Source: Artemia franciscana (taxonomy: Eukaryota > Arthropoda > Branchiopoda > Anostraca > Artemiidae). From it: DNA of 64,000 nt. The notes below the pieces were generated by a model, which worked only from the letters and a program-made list of their open reading frames with translations, did not search any database and was not told the DNA's origin. Below, one piece after another: positions 1 to 11,903 of the stretch (the first letter of the stretch is position 1; every line of letters starts with the position of its first letter). A program made the translations under genes and the position numbers. The DNA is taken from contig NC_088866.1 of assembly GCF_032884065.1 (NCBI RefSeq), positions 34,862,115 to 34,926,114 on the forward strand, in the 5' to 3' direction.

Positions 1-351
1 AAATCAAATGAAAATCACAGTGAAAATGAAAAATAAGCCATATAGTGCCATAAATATTTAGATATACTAAAGAAAACTGATGTTTTTCTCTGAATGCTTG
101 AACTATACAGGCTTGTCTTAGTTTTGACAAGATTCTTGAACAAACTAAATTTCAGCCAGTGGGCAAAACTACAGTCTAGAGAGGGGGCAAACTAGGATTT
201 GATGGGGATGGTTTCCTCCTGTCTGATAGAAAATTATGCCCCTGGTTAGATCTAGACATTCATGGCTGCTTTGATTAAGTCTATGTATCACTGTTTTAGT
301 GGGTTTTATCAGTTTGATTACTTATAGGCTATACATAAGAGCAGTCAAAGG
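1..351. other. No gene seen
   Basis: AT-rich sequence with no convincing coding potential, splice pattern or repeat structure of its own. It abuts the foldback element that starts near 352. Confidence 0.5.
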
Positions 352-1020
352 GGTAAAATTCTAGGTAATTGACTTCTTGCTATCTCAGAAACAGTTTAGG
401 TTAGGAAAATGAAACTTTCAGGGATGGGTCTACAGGCTGAAGTATGTCCTGGGAAGGTATTTTAAAGTACCCACCTCCACTCCTTCTCCCTCTAGAGGGC
501 CCTGAAATTTGCCTACATGACAGGTACCTATTGACATGGTACATGTCAATATGACAGGTACATGACATACCTATTGAAATTTTGAAAAAAACAACATTTT
601 ACCTTAATTTTCTGTTACTAGTTGCTTTCTCTCTATCTTTAGTTCTGAAAACACAATTCCTGTTATTTGAGTAGAATTTTGAGCCAAATCAATGTTTTTT
701 TTTCAAAATTTAGGAAATTTGCATATCTTTAAAACCTTATAAAATGAAATTGAGCTAAGTTATGAAGCTGAAAACAATTTTGTTGTACTTCAATTAAGCA
801 GAAGATCTAGGCTATTTTGCAAGGTTTCACTTTTATAACATACATATTTTTAAAGGTCATCAAAGGTCAGGGTCCTCTAGAGGGAGAAGGAGTGGAGGTA
901 GTCGCTTCAAAATACCTTCCTGGGACATACTTTAGTCTGTAGAGTCATCCCTGAAAGTTTCATTTTCCTAGCCCAAACCCTTTCTGAGATAGCAAGAAGT
1001 CAATTAACTTGAATTTTACC
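352..1020. repeat. Foldback (inverted-repeat) element
   Basis: The outer left arm (about 352-508) and right arm (about 868-1020) are imperfect reverse complements. Both carry the segments GGTAAAATTC, ATTGACTTCTTGC, a run around GAAACTTTCAGGGATG, and CCTTCTCCCTCTAGAGG. The central part is AT-rich and non-coding. A related copy lies at about 53440-53960. The structure fits a non-autonomous foldback or MITE-like element; no transposase or clear target duplication is seen. Confidence 0.65.
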
Positions 1021-1639
1021 ATCAAATGGGTTGAAAAACATGACATTGACAATTAAAAAAAAACATAAGAATATGAATCTAAAAATATCCTACCTCTCTT
1101 TTTTATTCATAATGCCTTCTTCTGGAGAGCTAGCCAACTACTACACACATTTACCCAACCAAGAATCTTTTTCAAGGCAATTGGGTTCTGACTATTAAAA
1201 ATACCAAGAAATTCAGTTGGGAAACTTAATGGTAGTCTTCAACTTCTAGTTTGTTTTTAGTTTTTCTCAGAAAGAGCTACAAGGCTAATCTATGATGGTA
1301 TCATGTCAGGACTTTTAAATCTATTCCTTCAAGATATTTTTTACTAAATTGTTTTGAGCAAAACTGAATGATAAACTTGCCTCTTTTTAGCCTATTGAAA
1401 TTGATGATGATAGTTGATTCACCTCTTTTGAAGCGTGGAAAGATCAAATTGAATATTTTGCTTCTTAGACGTTGGACATTGTTTTACTGTTTCTACTCTT
1501 CGCTAAAAACTAATAAAACCTATGAAGTTCGTTGGACGGGGATACGGCGTTGTTTGAGCTAAAATTAATTGTATTCCATATGAATATATTTTATACCAGC
1601 TTTAATTTCTCTGCTTGCAAATTTTCTGTCTGACGAGAG
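1021..1639. other. No gene seen
   Basis: Low-complexity AT-rich DNA between the foldback element and the minus-strand LINE remnant. A short open frame at 1368-1562 has no recognisable similarity and is treated as chance. Confidence 0.5.
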
Positions 1640-3410
1640 CTTTATATATTTTTACAATATAGATCCCTGTCTGCTATTAATAGTCCGTTTTAGTAACCCA
1701 AAACTGGAGCTTGCAAGGGAAACAACATGCTGAACATGGCTATGAAATTTAAACTTATCACCAATGATGACACCAAGATCCCTTTTTTCTGCTCTGCTCT
1801 CTAATTGCTCTCTCACTTTTGTAGTGGGGCTATAGATCATGTAATTAGCCATTGGTCATAAGGTCTAAAGTGTAATATAGAGTATTTGCCTATGTTGAAT
1901 TGGAGACGCCAGTCTTGGGTCCAATCTTGTAACTCATCTATGTCTTGCCAGATACTTTGGGGGGGGGGGGTGCAATATCAAAGAGTTTGGCATCATCTGT
2001 GAACAAGTGCATACCATTGTTTGTATGGTTAAATATGAAATTGATACAAATCAGAAAGAGAGTTGGACCCAGTACAAAACCCTGTGGTACTCCGCTCATT
2101 ACTTCGGCCTCGTCAGAGTAGAATGGTTGGTCATCTGTAGCAAATAAGCGAACTTTCTACTTGCAATTTTCAAGAAACTTCAATAGCTAGTCTACAACAG
2201 CCGTATTGATGCCGACAGCGGATATTTTATAGTGCAGTCGACTGTGAAGAACCTTGTCAAACGCCTTGGAGAAGTTCAGCAACAGCAGGTCAACTTGATG
2301 TACGTGGTCAATTAAAACTGTGGTTCCCTCGTATGATTCCAAAATGTTTGTTTCAATTGATTTTCCTGACTGGAAGCCATGCTGCTTGGGTGACAAGATT
2401 TTGCTGGTGGTCAAATCCTCAAGGATTGAATCATTGACTATGTGCTCAAGTGTTTTGACAACAACAGACACAAGGCTAAGAGGCCGATAATTTTAAGGCT
2501 TTGAACGGTTACCTTACTTGAAAACCGGTGTAGTGTTGGCTATTTTCTAGTTTGCTGGTAGCTCTTTAGAAGTAATGGATTTCTGTAAAATTTTCCTAAG
2601 CAGTTCTGCTTTGATCTCTGTGGTTTCTTTTAATAGCCTGGTATGTAGGTTATCAAGTCTTAGTGACTTATTAGTATCTAACACCAGTATACGTCTGAGA
2701 ATCTTTGTGAGCGATAAAGTGATGCTACCCATTAAGGTGTTTACAATGTATTCTGGTGAAAGAGGTAAAGGACTACTGGGTTCAGTAGTAGAAACAGAAA
2801 GGAATTGCTGATTTAGCGAGTTTTCTAGCTTGTGGATGTCAGTTATCTCTTCACCTTCCTCTGTTCCAGTTTCATCATACCTTGTCTATTATGGTCTTGT
2901 CTAGAAATATATCGCCAAAATTTCTTTGGGTTTGTCTTAGCTTCATCTACAAGCTTAGATTCGAAGCTCGTATACTAATCGTGTGTCAAATTTTAAGTTT
3001 GTTCCTGCTCTTTGAGAATTTTTCTTTGTTTTTTGGGGATGGATAAATCTTGTACTTCTTTAATTTTCTATTGATTTCCTTTTTAATATCTTTCTTCATT
3101 GTTGGTAGTGTTCGTGGTTTTGGAATGAGCTTGCTCGAAATATACTGTTTACCTTTGCTCAACAGTATTCCTTTGAAGCATTACCATTGTTGTTCTAAAG
3201 AACTGATTAGGACATCATCCCAGGAGATGTTGCTGAAATCTATTCTAATCTTTTCATAGCCTATGAAGGTCCTTTTTATGTAGCTGTTAGTTGTTTTGAG
3301 GAATGTTGTTTTTATTTCTATTGCAACATGGTCACTTTTCCCGATTAGTGGCATGTATTTAGTATGAAGAAGGGATTCTGTTCTCCTAAGAAATATTGCT
3401 ATCCTCATTT
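1640..3410 (-). pseudogene. Decayed non-LTR retrotransposon ORF2 (endonuclease/reverse transcriptase)
   Basis: Read on the minus strand from about 3410 down to 1640, the fragments line up in the order of a CR1/Jockey-type ORF2. First comes an endonuclease end with a KSDH-type motif (about 3340-3300). Next is the RT palm start with KQHGFQSGKS and a FSKAFDKV segment (2471-2187). Then SGVPQG followed by an FTDD catalytic box (about 2100-1990), and finally a thumb segment with DLGVIIGDKFKFH (1852-1652). Several frameshifts and a poly-G run near 1965 break the frame, so it cannot encode a working protein. It differs from the LINE at 10854-14963, whose box reads FADN, and so belongs to another family or a far older insertion. 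Confidence 0.75.
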
Positions 3411-3562
3411 AAGAAATCCTCATTTAAAATGTCACAAATGAGCATTCCAAAGAATTGTATGCTTACCCTGAAGAATGAAAATCCTTTTACTTCTGTTAAA
3501 CTTTAGTCAGAGGTTGACTAATTTCACCCTTAAGTCTCGCTAGTCTTTTAGTCTTGCTTGAA

Positions 3563-3570
3563 CATATCAG
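3563..3570 (+). repeat. 8-bp target site duplication, left (hAT)
   Basis: CATATCAG lies immediately before the element's left terminus and is repeated at 6290-6297 directly after its right terminus. An 8-bp duplication is the signature of hAT-superfamily insertion. Confidence 0.85.
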
Positions 3571-6289
3571 CAGTGTTACCAGATGTAGCATGGTTATGCG
3601 GAACGTAGCATAATTAGGAACCAAAAGCATCCAAGCATAATCCTCCTTAAGATAGCATAATTGTAGCAAAATTTAAGACAATGTAGAACAACTCATAACG
3701 TCACATCAATAAAACGAACACCAAAGATGTTTTTTCGAATTTTTCGACCAAACTAAAGTAAAATTTTCGGCACAGTGACAGACTACGAATCATCTTGTAT
3801 TTATTTTTTTCTGATCCTGTGGTCAATGGTGTATGGCAAAGAAAAGCGCACGCAAGATATTCGAATTTAAAGACATGTGGTGATTGGTTGGATTGGATTG
3901 GTGAAGATGATTGTTTGATGAAATTTTGAGATTTAGAGGAGTTTCATGTTGTTGTTGTTGGTGGTAAACGGTGAGAGAATTTTGCTGTGCAATTAGGCCT
4001 AGCCCTTTCAACCATAAGCAATGGTTCATGGTTCAAGAACTGGTTGATAGCTACTACACACCAGCGGACACCAGCTAGACACCAAACTATCGCCGAAACC
4101 CCAAAAGATTTTGTGAAAAGCTTATGCTGATCAGATATTGTTTTCTAATCTACCAGAATCTATCACTGGTGGCTAGTTGCAGTTAGGGATTCTAGTTTTG
4201 GTAGGCACTTCATGGATTGCACGTCTATCCCCAAAGACAAAGGCTAGCTTAAAGGATCCTCAGTACCACTAGGGAAACATCCCTGTTTTGGCAATCTCTC
4301 GATGGCTATCAGCCAGTTCTTCACACTTGTGTTACTCTGAGTGAATGGCTATCTGAAATTCTGCAATTTGTCCTCGGAGTGTATGGTCAGCCTGCTGCTG
4401 ACCATTACCTCGGTGAGGTAATGGTGGAGCCCCAGCACAACATCAATATCACAGGAGATAATAAAGATAAAATTGGAAACCTTTTCATAAGCTGAACATA
4501 GTCTCTGGAAACGAACCTGTGGTGTGAGCTACATTGCCTTCCATGAGGATACCTCTCTTACGGAATTCTGTTCAGATCTTATTCTTATTTATTTTTTTCT
4601 CCAAACCAGAGATAGGCTCAGGGTTACTTCTGTGAGGATATTGGGACATTCCGTGTCAGTTCAACACAGTGACCCTGCATCGTCGGCTTCAATTTTGATG
4701 AAATTTGGCACAGTGATAGACCACTGTGAGAAACTTCCAAAACCAAAATTTTAGGTTTTTTGCTTGACCGGTGTCCGAGATATGGGTCATTGAACATCGA
4801 CCCAAACTGCCCGATTTACGCCGACCGGCCGGCGGTTAAGCTGCTGTACCTCAGCTCCTATTGCACCTACAAGCAGAAGTAAAATACCAAATAAAAGCTA
4901 TTTGAAAGCTCTTTTGAAGTAAAGCATCTAGAAATAGTTATTTTTTTAACCAGTAAAATATGAGCAAATGGAATCTAGTAACCCTCACCTGGGTCAGTTT
5001 GTCCAAACAGAATTATTTGTGCTTTTATCCACACAAAGCTCTCATTGTTCTAAACAACTGGTGAAAATTTCAGAATGAGATCTCCAAGTGTTTTTTGTTA
5101 TGATATTTCTAAAAGATTCAACAAAGATCAATCCGTCAAATCCGAGTCATTTCCGATCATTAAAAGACGTCTTTTTAGGAGATGAGTGTGCCCAATATCT
5201 TTTGACATCAGTGCAGAGTGGTAAAATAGCCCCTGAGGACGTGAGCAAGTTCCAAAAAAAGTGTTTAGGTTTCTACATTACCGCAGCGACAGAGATGCTC
5301 AAGCGATTCCCGCACGGTGATCCTTTTTTGAAGTCCCTTCAGTTTGTAAATCCCAAGATGGCCCTAGGAACTGAAAGAACCAGTATTCCTTCACTAGGTG
5401 TCGTAGTGAACCGATTTCCAAGTCTCATGCCAAAACTCACAGATATAGACTCCCAGTGGCGCAAGCTGCCATATGCTTTTAGTGACTCCGAAAAGATAGA
5501 TATGAGCAAAATTACTACAGACTTGATGTGGAAAAAAATACGCAAAATGAGAAACTTTACCGACGAAAGAGTTTTTCCAGATCTGGCAGAACTCGCCGAG
5601 AGGGTGCTCTCCCTATCGCATTACAAAAAAAGCTGAATAGGTTGAAGAAAGAAAGTATTGAAGCCGTGCTGGTCACAAAATCGCGACTAAGAACAAAAAA
5701 TACAGTTTGCTACAAATATGTCCCTACAGACAATCAGATCAAGCTCCACAATTCCGAGGACCTCTATGTAGCCACCCTACCCCCTGGTCAAGAAGTCGAA
5801 TCCGAAAGCGAAGATGAACAAGATCATTTAATATGAACCGCATTTTTCCTTCTATTTTTAATGTATCTGAAGTAAAATTTTGATGATGATGTAAGACACT
5901 ATGTTTTTTAAATGCCGCCAACCGTTTCGAGAAGAAAGACGACTTTCGAAAAAAGATGAAAAATGTGAACAAAATTTTGAACCAAGATCCTTCCCCTGGA
6001 CATAAAAAAAAAGCTTTTTTACTTATTTTCTATGCTGTTTTACCTTTTTCTTTGCCTCCTTTGTTTTTTTGTTCCCTTAGTGGGTTACAAATAAATTATT
6101 AGGCTATTATTATTCGATTATATTTTATTCAGAACCTTTATTAAGATAAGACAGAATTCGACTTGTCTTAACTGATCAACTTTTTCGTGAAACCTGGGAA
6201 AATGTAGAAGCGTAGCATAAACCTGTCCAAAAAAGCATAATTTTGGGCTCAAGGAAGCATAGTCCTGTCCGTCCGATCTGGCAACACTT
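3571..6289 (+). mobile_element. hAT-superfamily DNA transposon, 2.7 kb
   Basis: The element is bounded by imperfect terminal inverted repeats: CAGTGTTACCAGAT at the left end and, on the opposite strand, AAGTGTTGCCAGAT at the right end. Exact 8-bp copies of CATATCAG flank both ends. It carries a transposase C-terminal remnant at 5088-5836. The left 1.5 kb (3571-5087) shows no recognisable zinc-finger or catalytic-core coding, so this copy is probably defective or has lost its 5' coding region. The last 450 bp up to the terminus are non-coding. Confidence 0.85.
5088..5836 (+). pseudogene. hAT transposase C-terminal fragment
   Basis: A 182-codon frame (5088-5636) continues after a frame change into a second frame (about 5625-5836) ending with a stop before 5837. 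The predicted protein has the look of the hAT C-terminal region: an all-helical stretch (FITAATEMLKRFP-type, near residue 65-80) and a downstream segment with RLKKESIEAVLVTKSRLR and NTVCYKYVP. The usual core of the hAT dimerisation signature, around SNAxVERxFS, is missing exactly at the frame break near 5620-5640, which looks like a small deletion. No upstream catalytic acidic residues can be placed. It is very probably non-functional; identification as hAT rests mainly on the termini plus this C-terminal pattern. Confidence 0.7.
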
Positions 6290-6297
6290 CATATCAG
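6290..6297 (+). repeat. 8-bp target site duplication, right (hAT)
   Basis: Second copy of CATATCAG, directly abutting the right terminus of the hAT element. Confidence 0.85.
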
Positions 6298-7245
6298 TCA
6301 CCAGAAAAAGCATTGAACAGACAAATTTAAATAAGTGCAACTCTGGTTCTCTACTGTGTGCCCTCCTTTCAAAAGGAAAGTAGCCTACAAACTATTTAGC
6401 CTACTGCAGATTCGTGCAATTGATTATTGAAGGCTGGTACAAAAACGTATGATATTCCATTGCTTTTTCCCTATGAATTAATTTGCTAGCTTTCTTTGCC
6501 TGTTGAGTAGGTTAGCCTAGTATTTGAGAGATTCACGTGGCCTACTTCAACAATTCTGTCTGGTACTAGGAGTTTTTCTCATTACTTAGCATGATAAGAT
6601 AAAGTTAGGCTATCTACAAAGGGACATTTTGTTCCTTAGTATTGGCCAGTAGGCCTAGAAGACAAGGCATGGTTAACCATATCTAAAGCAAAGTTGCAGT
6701 AGTAAGCAATGTTTAGTGGCTCTTGAGGAGGAAAAATGTTAAGAAAACAATTCTTACTTCATAATAGCCTATGTAGAATAATTATAGCTAACACATTTCA
6801 TATATAGGCCTGCTATACTTAACCCAAATTGCCCTCCCCCCTAATGTGCAAATATATAGACTAGCCAAAATTAGATATTTCAAATATATTTTCCTTATTC
6901 TTCCCTCTTGTTTCAACTTGTGTAGGTTATCCATAAATTAAATCAACTGCATTAAATAAAAAGAACCAGAAAAACAAGAGTAACAGGCGGTAGAATGCAA
7001 TGGGAATATAGGACTTGGGCTCTAGGCTATTGCAAATTAAAATTTAAGTACTTTTTGAGCTCTGGAAATGACCAAAACTTCTGTTAAACTACAATCAGAG
7101 GTTGACTAAATTCACCCTTAACAGGTGGTAGAATGCAACAGATTATTCAGATAGCTAGGTAAAAATCTTACCTCTATGTTGGAATTGCATCCTGAATTCA
7201 AGTTTAGCCTTCATTTGTGTCAAAAATGAACTTCACTCCCACCCC
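6298..7245. other. No gene; short dispersed repeat
   Basis: No coding region is visible. A segment of about 50 bp at 7077-7125 (around TCAGAGGTTGACTAA) is similar to 3480-3530, just outside the hAT element. A GGTAGAATGCAA segment occurs twice, near 6990 and 7125. These are dispersed repeat pieces of unknown type. Confidence 0.5.
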
Positions 7246-7516
7246 TATAGGGTAAGACAACCAGTACTGGGGCACTTCAATCACTCTGCCTATTCTGGGA
7301 CATAATCTTTGGTTGGATTGCAACATGTCCAATACTGGGACAAAAGACAACAGGCTTTTTGGAAGCAACCCAGGAAAATGTAGCCTATTGATTGGGTGTC
7401 CAAGATTAAAGTCTTTTGTCTCAGTATTGGAGATGTTGTAATCCGATCAAAGATTCTGTCCCAGAATGGGCAGGGTGATCAAAGTGTCCCAGTACTGGTT
7501 GTCTTATCCTATATAC
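7246..7516. repeat. Small foldback/MITE-like element
   Basis: Arms at about 7246-7353 and 7407-7516 are imperfect reverse complements sharing TAAGACAACCAGTACTGG and TCCAATACTG. The spacer is about 50 bp. No coding capacity. The structure would fold into one long hairpin. Confidence 0.7.
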
Positions 7517-7579
7517 CAATTCAGGGTAGGGTATGTAGTTGCAAATAGGGGGGGGGAGGTAAAGTGATTTCTTACCTCT

Positions 7580-8262
7580 ATAGTCAGAATTGGGTAAATT
7601 TATGACAGTTCATGTAACTGACTAACCAATAATGTAAACATACTACTTGATGCCTTTTTTTATGTTCTTTTTGAATATAACCTAATAATTGCTTCTACCA
7701 AAAATTCAAATTTAAGCACTTTTTACCTAACCTAAATTAACCTTATTATAAATAATTTTAGCACTGAGAAAACATAGCATTTTTTTTTTTTTTTGAAAAT
7801 GACCAAGAATAAAATGGTACTGAGAAAATAGTATTATTTTGTGGAAAACAAGCAATAATTCATACATTAATTGAAAATTTGTAATTTTTAAGAGTTCAAA
7901 AAGTGCTTAAATTTAAGTTTGTGGTAGAAGCAATTATTATATTCATAAAGAACATAAAAAAGCCCCAAGTGGCTTTTTTTCATGGTAAGTCCCTTATATG
8001 AACTGTTGTAATCTTTTGAAAATTCATCATTTTTAAAAGCTCAAAAAGTGCTTAAATTTGAATTTGTGGTAAAAGTAATTATTATATTTGTAAAGAACAT
8101 AAAAAAGGCATTGAGTGGTACATTCACTTTATTGGTAAGTCAGTTATATGAACTGTCATAATTTTACCCAGAATTGTATCCTGAATCCAGATTTAAGATT
8201 ATTTGCATCATAAATTGAACTTTACCCCCATACCCCCCTAATATGCAAATTTATACCCTGAA
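7580..8262. repeat. Cluster of about 140-bp repeats in both orientations
   Basis: Three copies of a segment that includes AAATTTAAGCACTTTTT and GCCTTTTTTATGTTCTTT lie here: about 7590-7730 in one orientation, and 7880-8020 and 8036-8190 in the other. A further copy is at about 54010-54130. All are non-coding. The arrangement resembles a rearranged foldback element. A short (TA)n run follows at about 8268-8281. Confidence 0.6.
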
Positions 8263-8849
8263 TTGGTATATATATATATATAGTCCTAGGTAGGCTATAG
8301 GTCTTGAATATATACAAAACTTAAAGAAAATACTAAGACAGTGGTAATCTTGTTTGTAATATACAGCATGTTTCTATTAATCAGATTATATTGTTCCTCT
8401 ATTGCTAGGATACTCACATTTTAAATTATCTCAAATAGCCTAATGCTTTTTGTCTAACAATTGACAGAACTGGATTTTACCCTTTCAAGAATGCAATAAA
8501 ACCAGATTACTGAGAAGATCCAATTTGAGTTCTTTTGAAGGAAACATTAAGTAAAGAACATTTAAGCTCTGGCATTTTGTGTGTTTATGTGACTTTGCGT
8601 ATTGAAAGAAGTTAGAAAAAAGGCCAAAAAATCCTGGCTGAACTGTCTTCATTAAGGGAAGATATTATTATATATATCACAAATGCAAAAAAAAATAATA
8701 AATACAGATATGATTTTTCTCCATAAATGATAATTTGAGGAAAATGAAATTATATAGTAGTGCTGATTTTGACCTTCTCAGATTCTAATATGCTAATATT
8801 TATCTATTAGGTGATGATATTGATCTAAAATTAAAATACTGCTTTTTGG
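8263..8849. other. No gene seen
   Basis: AT-rich sequence with a short TA microsatellite at its start. No coding, splice or repeat signals I can support. Confidence 0.45.
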
Positions 8850-9437
8850 TGAAAATCTTGTGAATACTGCTGACCACATAAATTACCTCAGAGTCCCTAT
8901 TGGCTCATCTCTAAGGCATACACGTCTTCTACTGATCAAACACCTCAATCGACGAATATCCAGCTTGTATGCTTCCATAGTCTCTGCTAAATTCCGTTTT
9001 AGCTGCCCCCTCCTTGCCAGCCTATATAACGCTACTGTTTTACCTCATATTCTGTACATGGCACCATTTTGGAAACTATTCTTGAAGGCTGAATTGTCTA
9101 AAATCCGTGCGCTTTTCTTCCGTTTTCCTCCGTGGTACAGAAACTCAATCCTCATTAAAAAGTATCACATAACTGACCCTCATGTTGCAGTTGAAAATGT
9201 AATCAAAAGACACAATATTAAAATAGTAGATCACAATTGGTATAATCTCCTTTTACAATAGATCTGTTTTTGTTTTATTCATTTTAGTGCTATTTTGTTT
9301 GCCCTTTTATTAGTTGAGTCTCTTTCTAGTTATGTCTCTTCTGATATGTTCTTATATATTTTCTTATATTTATATGTTCGTGCTCTGTTTTTTTCATTTC
9401 GTATGATTGACGGGTTTTCAAATAAATAAATAAATAC
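8850..9437 (+). pseudogene. LINE ORF2 C-terminal fragment with 3' tail
   Basis: An open frame at 8860-9261 (133 codons) resembles the thumb and C-terminal end of a non-LTR retrotransposon ORF2, with LASLYNATVLPHILYMAPFW standing where the family has a segment of the form LYNxxxxPxLxYGxxxW. After its stop come about 150 bp of T-rich 3' UTR and a terminal run of TAAA/AAAT repeats at 9419-9437. A 5'-truncated insertion is the simplest reading. Confidence 0.6.
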
Positions 9438-10853
9438 CTTTGTATCTCTTATTTTTAAACATATATTAAACACTTCAACAATCTAGGAGAATTCTTCCCC
9501 TGGTTTGATTTGCATAAATGGGCATACTTTCTACAGCTCTACAGTGCCTCTGCCCAATGGTAGCTTTCCCCCTTTGAGGAAAAGCTACCATTTTTGTTTA
9601 TTGATGAAACCTCTTTCTGTCATAATCATACTTTTTCTGCAGCTGGGTACTCTTATCAAGCTATTTTTAATGATGCATTTTTTTTTTATCCTGTATGTTG
9701 GATTATAAAAGAAAACCATCTGGTTTTTCGAGGAACAATGAGTCATTATAATATCTCAAGTTTTCAAAACCTGATTGAAGCAAAATTTTTAGACACCTTG
9801 TTTTCAGTAAAGTAGGCATATAGATCTGCTCCTCTTATTTGTAGTTTTTGCTTGTTTTGAGTTGGTCTGTTGTAATTAATGTCTGTTCATTTGGATTGCA
9901 TTTACTTATTGATAGAGATTTGTGGTAGTTTTATGCTTGAAAAATTATTTGAATTTATTTCCGCTCATCTTTGTTTTAATCTAGCTCTTTGCTTTTCTTC
10001 ATAAAACTTCTTTATGGACAGTTTTTTTAATTAGTTTCTTTTTTTTATTTGACATACTCTTCTTCATTGGCTAAGTAAATAATAATTTAAATCTTTTTGG
10101 TTTTTCCTATAAAAACCCAGATTTTGGTTTACTATCTAGTTGGATAAAATTTTGCTACAATTTTTAATAATAGTTTTGCTATAATACTTTGAGTTGGTGG
10201 GTACAGGAAAAATAATCAAATGTGCTGGGTTGCAAATCTGCATAATCGTTATGGCTTTATAAGGCTGACAGAATTCTAACCATATCCAATCAATAAGTAC
10301 CCCCCCCCTACATCCTCTGAAAGTTTCAACTTAACTCCCTTGACCTTTTCTGTGGTACAGCATATGCCCCCTTATAATTATCTTGGATATTTGTAGTGCA
10401 TTTTGATTTAGTTTGTTTGTCAGTCAAAATGCCATGACAATTTTAACTTAAGATTCTTAGATGTTCCTGATATATTGCAGATATGCTGTTTTGACAAAAT
10501 TGGATGCACAAATTGACTTCTGATATACTTTTTTTTTTAACATACCCTGGACTTCTAACATAATTTCCAGCATAATTGCTTTTTTTTCCAGCATAATCGG
10601 CAACGCTGTTTTCTTATCTTAACTAAGTGTAATCCGAAAATCTTCAAAAATCAGAGGAAATAAGTATCAATCTGCTTACCTGCTTTGCTAATAAGTGACC
10701 CTATAGAGTGGTGTATTACCCTAACTCGCATTTTTAAGGTTAATCTTGTTATTTAAGGACTTTTTGTTTGACCTTGTTTTAATTAGCACACGTGTACGCT
10801 TGGTTTCAAAATTAGCGCGCGCGCACTATTGTCACTATTAAAACGGTAGACTT
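9438..10853. other. No gene; repeat-derived AT-rich stretch
   Basis: No gene is supported. Open frames at 9505-9815 have no recognisable similarity. The segment at about 9900-10020 resembles 57230-57340, so it is part of a dispersed repeat, possibly a retrotransposon 3' end. The part near 10600-10853 may be the 5' UTR of the LINE whose ORF1 starts at 10854. Confidence 0.45.
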
Positions 10854-11890
10854 ATGGAGAAAAATAAAGGATCGTCTAAGTCAGTTGCCCAAAAAAGACC
10901 AAGACATTCGCCCAAAAAAGGTGTTGATGAGTGCAAAGGTTGTGACTCCAAATTGCAAGATGACGATTTTCCATTGCTTTGCGACTCATGTGAATCCTGG
11001 GTATGCATCGTATGCTTGGAAATGACAGAGCCGGAATACAACTTATTCACAAAAATGACTCGGAGGCTCGGGTCTCTTTGTTTCTGCCCCGTGTGTAAAC
11101 AAAAGGAAAACACGATCAACCAAGGGCTGACATCTGCAGAAATTAAAGATATTTTGAGGGGTAAAATTCAAACGTCATTTAAGGCGATGGAGGATAAGTT
11201 TTGCGCTTTATTAGAGCCTATCCAACGGAAAGTAGCTGGAATCAAGAATGACCTGAAAAATAAGTGCACACTTTCCGACGTCCAGTATTTCACCGAGAAC
11301 CTAATAGGAGTGAAGTGTCAGAGCTTGGAAAAAAGCCTAATTGAAAAATTTGTGAAAAAGGATGAGGAAATCAGTGTCAGTAGCTCGCACTTAAGTTCAT
11401 TTTATGTGTCAGATTTTGTGGAAAAACAAAAAAAAACCTGATCGTGTTTGGTTTAGCTGAAGATGCTACTTTGTCTTCTCGTAGACAACAAAACGAGACC
11501 AATTGCAAATTTTTCAACAACAAGCTACTTGTACTTTGCCCTGCGAAATGTAGCTACTCGGTTAGACTTGGTAAACATACGCCTGGCAAGATCAGGCCTA
11601 TTAAGTTGATGTTTAAGACACCGGTAGAACGAGATACAGCTTGTTTCTTTCTGATGTCCGAGACTGCTAGTATCAAAGCTACATACCCCTTGTTCAAAGT
11701 CTCTCATGATCGTACTACCATTGAACTGTTGGAAAAAAAGAAGTACGATGCCCTGAAACAGGAGCTGAAATCGAAATTGGACGCTGGCGAAACTAACTGG
11801 AAAATAAAACGTAGCGAAAACGGACTTACCCTCGTGAATAATAACTCTTTTCGTGAAACCCCAAATAGCTACGTGAGCATCAAAGAGTGA
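10854..11890 (+). pseudogene. LINE ORF1 protein with PHD-like zinc finger (one frameshift)
   Basis: The first frame (10854-11441) starts with a basic stretch, followed by a cysteine-rich finger: C27, C30, C43, C46, W49, C51, C54, C78 and C81. This is the spacing of a PHD finger with Cys in place of the usual His. PHD fingers are known from ORF1 of CR1-like retrotransposons, where ORF1 proteins bind RNA or assist target priming. The reading frame breaks in a run of nine A (11428-11436) and continues at 11444-11890 with a KNLIVFGL-type segment, a common start of the second half of such ORF1 proteins. Restoring one base would give about 345 residues. The break could be real or a homopolymer sequencing error. 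Confidence 0.75.
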
Positions 11891-11903
11891 CTCTCTAAAA
11901 AAG

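Noticed and set aside
9558-9595. Hairpin AATGGTAGCTTTCC / GGAAAAGCTACCATT considered as a terminator
   Set aside because: Bacterial-type terminators do not apply in a eukaryotic genome, and no transcript ends here; probably a chance or repeat-derived inverted repeat.
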